Assembly: GCA_002338445.1 (NCBI GenBank)
Contig: DDII01000030.1
Coordinates: 1 to 15,025 of the forward strand
Source of the DNA: Cellvibrionales bacterium UBA1854
GTDB lineage: Bacteria > Pseudomonadota > Gammaproteobacteria > Pseudomonadales > Porticoccaceae
Length of the DNA: 15,025 bases
Reading direction: 5' to 3'
The stretch's first letter is position 1. Every line of letters begins with the position of its first letter. Positions 7,508-15,025 of the stretch are shown here, one piece after another. A program made the position numbers and the translations under genes. The notes beneath the pieces were generated by a model. That model did no database searches and was not told the origin of the DNA. It worked only from the letters and a program-made list of their open reading frames with translations.

Positions 7508-10000
7508 GTGAACAGAACGACTATTTTGTCAACCATAGTATTGGTCTTTTTTTTATCAGCTTGCGGCGGCGGATCGGCCGAGCTTTCCCCTACCTCCGAG
7601 AGTAATCGCAACGTTCTTGGTTTTGGAGAGATCATCGAGGCCGTCGAGGATGGCGGCTCCGTTTATGATGACGTCAGCAAGAATGACGTCGGAGATAACC
7701 TGAGTTACTCGATCGCGACGGGCTCTTCAATGTCTAATGGGTTACTTGAATTCAGTTCTGATGGAACTTTTACCTATACGCCAAATACAAATTTTTTTGG
7801 TCAGGACAGCGTGGAATACATAATTACCGACTCTTTCACAGGTGAGACGGCTGTGGCAACGCTTACCATTGATGTAGTCAATGATTACGAGTCGCTCGAT
7901 GAGTATGGATGGAAGTTGGAGTGGGAGGATGACTTTAACGCGGGTCAGCTCGACGGGAGTATGTGGGAATCGCTAAATACGGATCTTTCGGGTGGAAATT
8001 TACGCTTGACGGGGGAGGCAAATCTCACTGCAAAAGCCGTGGGCATGAGAAGTATAAAGTATGGCCGTATCGAGGCCAGCGTGCGTGGTGCTGGAGTGGA
8101 TGTTTTATCCAGTTTCAGACTAGTACCTGTAACTGACGCTTATGATGGTGAAAATGCTTTAAACATTCTCAAGTCTGGAGGTGGAATTGCCAAAGCTAGT
8201 GCAGATTATGGTTTGGGTCTTGTCAGCGGTGTGCTTATGAATTCGGAAATGAGTGAGACTCTTGATACCGATTTTCATAAATATGCGATCGAGTGGGGCG
8301 AGAAAGAAATTCGTTGGTATATTAATGATGATCATGTTCATACAGTTGATAACTTACACACATGGGGATATTCACTTTCTGGTGGACAAGTCATAATTGA
8401 CAATGACGGACCCTTTAATCAAGAGATGGCAGTTGTGTTTGACTTGTCGGCAAATCCGGGTGATCTACCGATAGCCATGATGGTAGATTACATAAAGGTA
8501 TGGGTATGCGACCCCTCGGTTGAACAGCGAGTGGAGGAGTGCGCATCGGGTGAGAAAACAAAAATCAGTAAGCTGGCATCAAACCGGATTGAGAGTGTGC
8601 AAGAGGTCTCTACCGACATTTTTATCGATGGTGTTTTTGATCCGGTGACTAATGCAAAGATTTCCGACACTGAGGTCCTCACATGGCACTATGATGATGA
8701 TTTTATACGTCAATTTATCGTCACTCCCTCGGTGGGTATGGAAGTAGATTTCGAGACTGAAGAGGGAGAGCATGGTTATTTTCTGGATGTTCAAAACTCT
8801 TCGGGCAATGGAACTCTGCAGATTGGGGTGGAGTCGGGTGCGCTTGAGCTAGTTGGGAAAGATATTTCGCTGGACTTCGATTTATATTTGGACGGTGAGA
8901 ATTTCACTGCTACTGATTTGAAAGTGGGAATGCTATCTGCTGACGGCCAGGGAAAAGAGCGAACAATAAGTTTTGAGGCTTTGGAGCGAAATTATTGGAC
9001 AAGCTTTAGCATCTCGATCACTGATTTTCTTGCTGACCGGCCAGAAGTGGAAGGCACCAACACCGGTTTAGATCTTTCAAAAGTCACTGTGCCGATGACC
9101 TTATTTGTTGAGGGCTCGGCGCATCTTCGGCTAGATAATATTCGTTTGACATGCGTAAATTCTGAAGGCTGCGTTCAATTTCCCTTGTTACTTCAGACCA
9201 GCATTCCCAAGGCGGACCCGATTCGGTATGAGGCCGAGAGTTTTATTAGCTCTTCCGGCACTGGGCTTCAGGACACCTCTGATGAAGGTGGCGGCCAAAA
9301 TGTAGCATTTATCAGTGCCGGCGACTCACTCGTATACAGTATAGAGGCCCCTGGGATCGGGCCGTACAGTATAGATTATCGTGTGGCCAGCGCTGGAGGC
9401 AGTAATGGATTTTCGGTTTCAATTGATGGCGAGCAGATAGACCGTCAAACCATTCCGGATACCGGCGATTGGCAAAACTGGACAACGCTGACGTCACAAG
9501 AATTCGAGCTCGCAGTTGGGGTGTACACATTAAAGCTTGATTTTCTTGATGGAGATCAGAACCTAAATTGGTTCCAACTCCAGCCTCCCATAACGCAGAT
9601 TTGCGTTCAAGCTGAGGATTTTGATGATCAGAGTGGTATATCCCTTGAAGACACCCTGGATACTGAGCCTTGTGCTGAGGGAGCTTCTGGCGGTGGAGAG
9701 AACATTGGTTATATTGATCTTGGTGACTATGTTGAATACAGCATATCAGTTCCCTCTGATGGAAATTATCTTATTGAGTATCGGTTGGCAAGCGAGCAAG
9801 ACTCAGAGTTTGAGTTGTCAATTGGCGGCGTGATGCTTGATGCGCGAGCGTTTGAGGGGACGGGTGGTTGGCAAGAATGGACTACCCGCAGTGCAATTAT
9901 TCCGTTGACGGCCGGTGAACAAATTATGCGTCTTGATTTTCTTGGTGGTTCAATTAGCGGTGCAATCAACATTAATTGGATTAGGTTAACGCGGAAATAA
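7508..10000 (+). CDS. Modular lipoprotein: Ig/cadherin-like domain, catalytically inactivated GH16-like domain, beta-sandwich, two CBM6
   Basis: This is probably a glycan-binding lipoprotein, 830 residues from the GTG at 7508. That start gives a clean signal (NRTTILSTIVLVFFLSAC, lipid Cys19) and has GAGGG 11 bases upstream (7492-7496). Upstream in-frame starts (GTG 7415, ATG 7451, ATG 7457) would give an odd long n-region. Domains in order: a VCBS/cadherin-like Ig domain (about 35-125, DGTFTYTPNTNFFGQDSVEYIITD); a GH16-like jelly roll (135-332, from WKLEWEDDFNAGQLDGSMW to DYIKVW, including FHKYAIEWGEKEIRWYIND); a Cys-containing link; a galactose-binding-like beta-sandwich (about 350-560, ending LRLDNIRLTC); CBM6-1 (572-692); CBM6-2 (about 700-830). 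At the place of the GH16 ExDxxE motif it reads Ala217-Leu-Asn219-Ile-Leu-Lys222, so nucleophile, helper Asp and acid/base are all gone. Hydrolysis by this domain is therefore unlikely. CBM6-2 keeps Tyr741 and Tyr744, whereas CBM6-1 has Ser607 at the first of these positions. The TonB receptor follows 14 bases later, consistent with a binding protein partnered with it. Confidence 0.88.
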   Translation: MNRTTILSTIVLVFFLSACGGGSAELSPTSESNRNVLGFGEIIEAVEDGGSVYDDVSKNDVGDNLSYSIATGSSMSNGLLEFSSDGTFTYTPNTNFFGQDSVEYIITDSFTGETAVATLTIDVVNDYESLDEYGWKLEWEDDFNAGQLDGSMWESLNTDLSGGNLRLTGEANLTAKAVGMRSIKYGRIEASVRGAGVDVLSSFRLVPVTDAYDGENALNILKSGGGIAKASADYGLGLVSGVLMNSEMSETLDTDFHKYAIEWGEKEIRWYINDDHVHTVDNLHTWGYSLSGGQVIIDNDGPFNQEMAVVFDLSANPGDLPIAMMVDYIKVWVCDPSVEQRVEECASGEKTKISKLASNRIESVQEVSTDIFIDGVFDPVTNAKISDTEVLTWHYDDDFIRQFIVTPSVGMEVDFETEEGEHGYFLDVQNSSGNGTLQIGVESGALELVGKDISLDFDLYLDGENFTATDLKVGMLSADGQGKERTISFEALERNYWTSFSISITDFLADRPEVEGTNTGLDLSKVTVPMTLFVEGSAHLRLDNIRLTCVNSEGCVQFPLLLQTSIPKADPIRYEAESFISSSGTGLQDTSDEGGGQNVAFISAGDSLVYSIEAPGIGPYSIDYRVASAGGSNGFSVSIDGEQIDRQTIPDTGDWQNWTTLTSQEFELAVGVYTLKLDFLDGDQNLNWFQLQPPITQICVQAEDFDDQSGISLEDTLDTEPCAEGASGGGENIGYIDLGDYVEYSISVPSDGNYLIEYRLASEQDSEFELSIGGVMLDARAFEGTGGWQEWTTRSAIIPLTAGEQIMRLDFLGGSISGAININWIRLTRK

Positions 10001-10014
10001 GAGTAAGAAGGCGG

Positions 10015-13000
10015 ATGTTGAGCCACAGACCGGTCGGGCTGATGAAGTTGGTGAATAGTATGGACGATATGCCAAAGAAAATGTTACAGATTATCGCTTG
10101 GAGCCTCCTCCTTGTGGTCTGTAGTGCTTTTTGCCAGGAAGCTGATCAGGAATCGGCGGAGGTTGAGTTAGAGGAGATAGTAGTCACTGGTATCAAGGCT
10201 AGCCTGAAACGCTCTATGGATATTAAACGTGATGCTAAGGGTATCGTTGCGGGGATATCACAAATAGAAATGGGAAAATTTCCCGATGCAAATCTCGCGG
10301 AATCCTTACAGAGGGTTAGCGGGATAGCAATTGAGAGAGCGCGAGGAGAGGGCACTGAGATAACTGTTAGGGGATTTGGGCCAAGATTTAACCTCGTTAC
10401 CTTTAATGGACGGCAAATGGCGACTTCTGGGGGGCGGTCTTTTGACTTTGGCAACATAGCCTCTGAGGGCATTTCTGCCGTGGAAGTGTACAAGTCATCA
10501 AGGGCTAATGTTCCCACGGGCGGTATAGGGGCGGTGGTCAATGTTAAAACGCGCAAGCCTTTGGAGATGCCAGGCCTTAATGCGGTAATGGTAGCTGAAG
10601 GAATTTATGATCCCGGAACGCGCAATGGTGAAAAATTTACTCCCGAACTTGTGGGCTCATTCAGCCAGACTCTCGCCCAAGATAGATTTGGTGTGGCATT
10701 ATCCCTTAGTAGCTCAAAACGAGATGGAGGTGATCAAAACGTAACTACCCAGGATTTTTGGGGGCAGCAATTTGTGTCTGCGAAGGATGTAGAGAGCGGG
10801 GCCTTAGACGAAAATGGAAATGTAAAGGCCCGATCTGGACATATTGTTGTTGGTGATGAGACAGCACTGAATTTTCCGACTCGGGTTTTAGAGGGTATTT
10901 ATTCTATGCCCACTAACGTGCAGTATAACCTCGATGACTTTACCCGAGAACGAGTGAATGCCCAGCTTACCTTTCAATGGAGGCCTGTTGATAACCTTAC
11001 TGGCACCATAGACTATACTTATGCTGAAAATAAAAGTGATACACGTCATCAGGACATGTCGGCGTGGCTTGGCACTAACTGTCCGACTCGTGAGAGCGAG
11101 TGGATTCAAGAGGGTAACATTTGGTCCCCAACCACTTACACTAACATAGGCTGCGCCAATGATAATCTTCAAGGGGTCGGCCTTTTCGGTGTTCGCGACG
11201 AACTGGAAGCGCTCGGTTTACAGATAGAGTGGCAGCCCACAGAAAAACTCACCCTCACGATGGATTATCAGAACTCTACAGATCATTCCAGACCCAATAG
11301 TAAGCATGGTTCTAGTAATTTTGTCGCGGTTTCGGCCCTGAACCGTATTACGACCTCGGCACATTTTGGTCCAACTGGGATCCCTGTTTTAGAGGTTGAA
11401 TTGGGGGAACGAAATACTCCACACAACCAAATTATACGGAGAGACCCATTTGATGTGGGAGATATGCAATTGACGGGTAGTTCTTTCAACAGTGAGGTCA
11501 AGCAGATGGAGATTGAGCAGCTCCAATTCGATGGGGAGTTTCTTTTTGAGCAGGGCCACAGCATTAAATTTGGTGCAGGCCGGATTGAGGTGGTAAACCG
11601 AGGTCAGAGCAAGGGAATTAACCGGGGCGGCAATGCATGGAGTGGGCTCGGGCGTCCGGGTGATATCGCAGACATTTTGACCATAGATACAATTTCCGGT
11701 GTTTTCTCAGGCGTTGAGGGCGGAGATGACACTCGTCAACGGATGGAATTTGTTAACTGGGACTTTCAGGAAATGATTGATGTCGGTGAACAGTTTCTTC
11801 GTGATGGATCACATGTGTTGAGCCTTAACGAGCCAGGTCCATGCTTGACGGGGTTCTGCCCCTCATATGACTTCGATACTGATGAGGTGAGCACTGAAAC
11901 GTCGAACTCAATATACCTCCAGCTTCACTGGGTCGATGAACTTTTCGATCGGCCGGTCAACCTATATGCTGGCTTGCGATATGAGGATACCGAGGTGCAC
12001 TCTGAGGCTAAAGTGCCGGCGTATTCGCGAATAGAGTGGAACATTTCAGCAGACAGATATCAACTTTTTCGTTCGCAGGATGCGGATGGCGACGTCATAG
12101 GACAATTTTCGGAGATTGATGGCGCTTACAGCATGTTGCTACCAAGTCTTGATTTCGATATTGAATTAACCGAGGACCTTATGTTTCGGGCCTCTGCAGG
12201 AATATCAGTGTCTCGACCGGAGTACAATGATATTAAGGGTGCTATGAACATTTATAGCTTCTCTAATGAAGGTGGATTTGGGGGAAGGGGAAATCCTCAG
12301 CTCTTACCGATTGAGGCGACTAATTTCGACGTGTCTTTGGAGTGGTATTACGCCGAAGAGAGTTATGTCTCGGCCATGTTTTGGGCAAAGGATGTTGATA
12401 ATTTCATCGTATCGGCGAAATTCGAAAACCAACCTCTTTTTAAAGATTTGCATGATCCCTACGGTGGTAGCCTCTATCAGCAAGCTTATGAGGAATTGAC
12501 GGGCGGGGATCCTCGATTTGGCGTATCGAGCCGAGAGTTAAACAACTATTTTGTCGAAGTCTTGGCCAACGAGCAAAACGTTGTTATTCAGGAGGGCACT
12601 AATGGGCTGGAGGCTACGGTTACAGGGATCGCCGGCGATCCTTTGGCATTGTTCCAGTTAAATATCCCCATAAATAGTCCCGATCGGAATACTTCGGTCA
12701 CAGGTTGGGATTTTGAGTTGAAACATGTTTTTGGTGACTCGGGAATCGGACTTTCTGCTAACTATACCATTGTAAAGGGTGATCTCGAATATGATTTGGG
12801 TCAGCTTGCAGAGCAGTGGGTCGTTGATGGGCAAAGCAATACAGCCGATCTTGTAGCATTTTATGATAAGCAGCCTTGGGAAGTCCGTCTTTCTTGGAAC
12901 TGGCGAGATCAATATTTGAAGTCCGCTGGGGAAAATCCAGTGTTTGTGGAGCGCTATCATCAGCTTGATGCCAACGTTACATATCAATTGAATGAAAACA

Positions 13001-13131
13001 TGTCTTTTTATTTTGAGGGGAAAAATCTGATGGAGCAGAATCGACGTGATCACGGCAGGTCTGTATATCAGCTACGTTACTTCGGGCTTGGACATGCCCG
13101 ATATCACTTCGGTGCGCGTTATAAGTTCTAG
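10015..13131 (+). CDS. TonB-dependent receptor, full length (TIGR01782-like carbohydrate receptor)
   Basis: This outer-membrane transporter of 1038 residues is predicted to import oligosaccharides released by the surrounding enzymes. The signal peptide contains KKMLQIIAWSLLLVVCSAFCQ. The TonB-box region is EEIVVTG (53-59), followed by the characteristic IKASLKRSMDIKRDAKGIVAGIS. The plug (about 60-185) has FPDANLAESLQRVSGIAIERARGEG, EITVRGFGPRFNLVTFNGRQ and ANVPTGGIGAVVNVKTRKPL. The remaining roughly 850 residues form the 22-strand barrel, ending in GARYKF with the terminal Phe used in barrel assembly. Start choice is uncertain: ATG 10015 gives the longest form with GAAGG only 3 bases upstream, while ATGs at 10042, 10060 and 10069 are in frame, and 10069 gives the most conventional signal peptide (MPKKMLQ). 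It lies 14 bases after the GH16-like gene and 49 before the GH5 gene, so probably one transcript. The ligand is inferred from context. Confidence 0.96.
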   Translation: MLSHRPVGLMKLVNSMDDMPKKMLQIIAWSLLLVVCSAFCQEADQESAEVELEEIVVTGIKASLKRSMDIKRDAKGIVAGISQIEMGKFPDANLAESLQRVSGIAIERARGEGTEITVRGFGPRFNLVTFNGRQMATSGGRSFDFGNIASEGISAVEVYKSSRANVPTGGIGAVVNVKTRKPLEMPGLNAVMVAEGIYDPGTRNGEKFTPELVGSFSQTLAQDRFGVALSLSSSKRDGGDQNVTTQDFWGQQFVSAKDVESGALDENGNVKARSGHIVVGDETALNFPTRVLEGIYSMPTNVQYNLDDFTRERVNAQLTFQWRPVDNLTGTIDYTYAENKSDTRHQDMSAWLGTNCPTRESEWIQEGNIWSPTTYTNIGCANDNLQGVGLFGVRDELEALGLQIEWQPTEKLTLTMDYQNSTDHSRPNSKHGSSNFVAVSALNRITTSAHFGPTGIPVLEVELGERNTPHNQIIRRDPFDVGDMQLTGSSFNSEVKQMEIEQLQFDGEFLFEQGHSIKFGAGRIEVVNRGQSKGINRGGNAWSGLGRPGDIADILTIDTISGVFSGVEGGDDTRQRMEFVNWDFQEMIDVGEQFLRDGSHVLSLNEPGPCLTGFCPSYDFDTDEVSTETSNSIYLQLHWVDELFDRPVNLYAGLRYEDTEVHSEAKVPAYSRIEWNISADRYQLFRSQDADGDVIGQFSEIDGAYSMLLPSLDFDIELTEDLMFRASAGISVSRPEYNDIKGAMNIYSFSNEGGFGGRGNPQLLPIEATNFDVSLEWYYAEESYVSAMFWAKDVDNFIVSAKFENQPLFKDLHDPYGGSLYQQAYEELTGGDPRFGVSSRELNNYFVEVLANEQNVVIQEGTNGLEATVTGIAGDPLALFQLNIPINSPDRNTSVTGWDFELKHVFGDSGIGLSANYTIVKGDLEYDLGQLAEQWVVDGQSNTADLVAFYDKQPWEVRLSWNWRDQYLKSAGENPVFVERYHQLDANVTYQLNENMSFYFEGKNLMEQNRRDHGRSVYQLRYFGLGHARYHFGARYKF

Positions 13132-13180
13132 TTTTCTGTGAGCGCGTTGAAAAAAATCGGCATATTGGTGGGGTGTGATA

Positions 13181-15025
13181 TTGGATAACAAATTTAGACC
13201 ATGGAGCTTATGCCTTAGGCATATGATATTTATCTCGGTTACTCTGTTATCGGTAGGTTGTGGTGTCGAAAGTGGTAATGAATTTTTGGAGCTTCCTGAA
13301 AATATTACTGATAGCGACATTCTAACCTCCTCATCCGCCGACGAGCCGCTCGGTGAGATACCGGATAAGACGCTCGCAGACGTAAGTGTGCGGGGTCGCC
13401 CCTACATTGACGATTCGCTGGGCTACAATGTGATTAGGTCTGATATCGGCACAGCGCTGAGGGGTGTGAGTCTGTCCTTCGATGGCGGAGATCCCTATGG
13501 CAGCTTGCCGGCAAACCTCCCCTCCGGCGAACAGCTAGATCGAATGGTACATCAATACGGATTCAACACCTTGCATGTTTATCTTGAGGGAGATGCGAGC
13601 GAGAATCCCCACCCGGTTGGGTTAAATGAGGAACTTGCCGATCAGCTGGTGGCTCGGACTCGTGAAGCAAAGATGTATTTGATAATCACCGTTGGAAACA
13701 ATGGCGAGAATGGGCAAATTCATAGTATGGATAAAACGCTCGCATTTTGGAATCTTTACGGTTCCAAGTACAGAGACGAGACGCATGTCATCTATGAGGC
13801 CCATAATGAACCCGTCGCTGGTATCAACGGGAACTGGACTCAGGAGGATTGGGACAAACAGGCTCTGATGTATCGAACGATACGCAGTGTAGCACCCGAT
13901 ACCATGGTTCTTCTGGGCTCTTTTATGTCTTTCTTCGGCGGTAAGCAAGCCATTGCGGGGGCAGATGGGCTTGCAGCAGAGTTCCCGGGCATATGGGATA
14001 ACGCTGGTTTCGCATTCCATGCATACTGGGATATAGCTGAGGTAGAGAATACAATACGAGCGCTCGAAACAAGCGCTGATTACCCCGCCCTTTTATGCAC
14101 AGAATTCTTTCCAGGTGACACTAAGAATGATTTCAATGAGATATTTGAGAGTCACCACATAGGTTGGACTCAATTTGAATGGTTGGCGGCAAATGATCTT
14201 GAGCTCGATCGCTTTAAAGGATATTTAGACATAGCGGGCACTGTTTGGCGTCCGGACAGTGCCAGCGCTATTTGGCCTGCAAGTGGTTCACCTCATGTCC
14301 CGTTTGACCAAAAAATTGGTTTATACAGCCGCGCAGATGAAGCATTTCTCCGTCTGGATGATTCGTTCAGGGTGATTGCGGACGACAGAAACTATGATGG
14401 TATCGGTGGTGATGAGTTTACTGTGATTGATGCTGGTTCGGACGGATCCATTGCTTTAAGGGGTGATAATGGGCTTTATCTTACGGTCAGTAGTGAGGGA
14501 GAATCGATAGTAGCTTCGGCCCAGAAGATTGGCGATCAGCAGACATTTCAGTGGCTTGAATTGCCGACTGGTGATATTGCATTAAGGCCATGGTCCGGTT
14601 CAGCCCATCTTGTGGGTACCCTTCCAGCGTCTGGGGGTGGTGAGTATGGGTTGACAGGGCCAGTCGGTGTTGGTGTAGAAAGGAATGGTGCGAACACCTA
14701 CCGAGTGGTTGAAAATTATACATCCTCTATAGCGCCCCTACCTCCTCTTCCGGAGATACCTCCGGGGCCTTTCTTTGGATCACCAATGCCAGTGCCCACG
14801 GATGGAGATGCCGCGCACCCGCTCGATAGTCTTGCACCCAGCGGTCGATTGTGGGCGTCAGACTATGATTATGGTGGAGAGGGTGTTGCTTACCACGATA
14901 CTGGAAAAATTAACCTTGGAGAGGCTTACAGGGCTGACGAGGCTGTTGATGTAGAGTCTAGTTCAGAGGGGTACACTTCTGTAGGATTTTTTGAGGAAGA
15001 TGAGTGGCTTGAGTATAGTATTGAT
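13181..15025 (+). CDS. GH5-like glycoside hydrolase lipoprotein with fascin-like domain and C-terminal CBM6 (3' end outside window)
   Basis: The frame is open from TTG 13181 to the right edge without a stop, 615 codons visible. TTG 13181 gives DNKFRPWSLCLRHMIFISVTLLSVGCG, a lipoprotein-like signal with Cys27. GTG 13175 and ATG 13223 are alternatives; the latter lacks basic residues before the hydrophobic core. A clan-A (beta/alpha)8 domain covers about 80-370: LRGVSLSFDGGDPYG, IYEAHNEP with acid/base Glu210, FHAYW with His280 and Tyr282, and LLCTEFF with nucleophile Glu308. This order matches GH5 cellulase-type enzymes, but I cannot give a subfamily. Next comes a fascin-like beta-trefoil (about 380-513: IGLYSRADEAFLRLDD, IALRGDNGLYLTVSSEGE, FQWLEL), a Pro-rich linker (PLPPLPEIPPGP), and the start of a CBM6 from about residue 556 (GRLWASDYDYGGEGVAYHD to DEWLEYSID), cut by the window. 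The product is predicted to be an anchored endo-acting enzyme; substrate unknown, plausibly a beta-glucan or related algal polysaccharide. Confidence 0.9.
   Translation, partial: MDNKFRPWSLCLRHMIFISVTLLSVGCGVESGNEFLELPENITDSDILTSSSADEPLGEIPDKTLADVSVRGRPYIDDSLGYNVIRSDIGTALRGVSLSFDGGDPYGSLPANLPSGEQLDRMVHQYGFNTLHVYLEGDASENPHPVGLNEELADQLVARTREAKMYLIITVGNNGENGQIHSMDKTLAFWNLYGSKYRDETHVIYEAHNEPVAGINGNWTQEDWDKQALMYRTIRSVAPDTMVLLGSFMSFFGGKQAIAGADGLAAEFPGIWDNAGFAFHAYWDIAEVENTIRALETSADYPALLCTEFFPGDTKNDFNEIFESHHIGWTQFEWLAANDLELDRFKGYLDIAGTVWRPDSASAIWPASGSPHVPFDQKIGLYSRADEAFLRLDDSFRVIADDRNYDGIGGDEFTVIDAGSDGSIALRGDNGLYLTVSSEGESIVASAQKIGDQQTFQWLELPTGDIALRPWSGSAHLVGTLPASGGGEYGLTGPVGVGVERNGANTYRVVENYTSSIAPLPPLPEIPPGPFFGSPMPVPTDGDAAHPLDSLAPSGRLWASDYDYGGEGVAYHDTGKINLGEAYRADEAVDVESSSEGYTSVGFFEEDEWLEYSID

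Noticed and set aside
10146..10556. 136-codon open frame on the minus strand opposite the TonB receptor plug
   Set aside because: It lies entirely within a clear receptor gene, has no recognisable domain, and looks like a shadow of the codon pattern. The other minus-strand frames (for example 2572-2925, 12658-13053, 13622-14020) were rejected for the same reason.

Overview
The window looks like part of a polysaccharide utilization locus (PUL) from a Gram-negative bacterium, most likely a marine gammaproteobacterium such as an Alteromonadales- or Cellvibrionales-type algal-glycan degrader. Several things point that way. There are two large TonB-dependent receptors of the proteobacterial TIGR01782-like type and no SusD partner. 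The carbohydrate-active proteins carry lipoprotein or Sec signals. Some genes have Shine-Dalgarno sequences (for example AAGGAG before the GH30 gene), which argues against Bacteroidota. The species assignment is inference; there is no rRNA or housekeeping gene here.

Every gene I can support is on the + strand, in two blocks. Block 1 (1-5630) holds the C-terminal part of a TonB-dependent receptor cut by the left edge, a secreted right-handed beta-helix protein, an S1-type sulfatase and a polytopic membrane protein of the YwaF/TIGR02206 family. The last two genes overlap. Block 2 follows a 172-base gap with a plausible sigma70 promoter. It holds a GH30 lipoprotein (5803-7299), a modular lipoprotein with a GH16-like domain and two CBM6 modules (7508-10000), a full-length TonB-dependent receptor (10015-13131) and a GH5-fascin-CBM6 lipoprotein that runs off the right edge (13181-15025).

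Read together, the lipoproteins would bind and cut a polysaccharide, probably at the cell surface. The two receptors would import the oligosaccharides through the outer membrane. The periplasmic sulfatase, and perhaps the beta-helix protein, would finish substituted fragments. GH30 plus a laminarinase-like GH16 fold suggests a beta-1,3/1,6-glucan. The sulfatase and beta-helix protein suggest instead, or in addition, a sulfated or uronic-acid-containing glycan. The sequence alone does not settle the substrate.

The most interesting points are: (1) the GH16-like domain has kept its frame motifs, but its ExDxxE catalytic motif reads A-x-N-x-x-K, so it looks like a retired enzyme reused as a binding protein; (2) the beta-helix gene has a good signal peptide and Shine-Dalgarno but no ATG/GTG/TTG at the expected start, only ATC; (3) a YwaF/TIGR02206 membrane protein is coupled to a sulfatase inside a glycan operon. 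No tRNA, rRNA, CRISPR array, transposon or convincing terminator was found. No gene-free stretch exceeds 300 bases.
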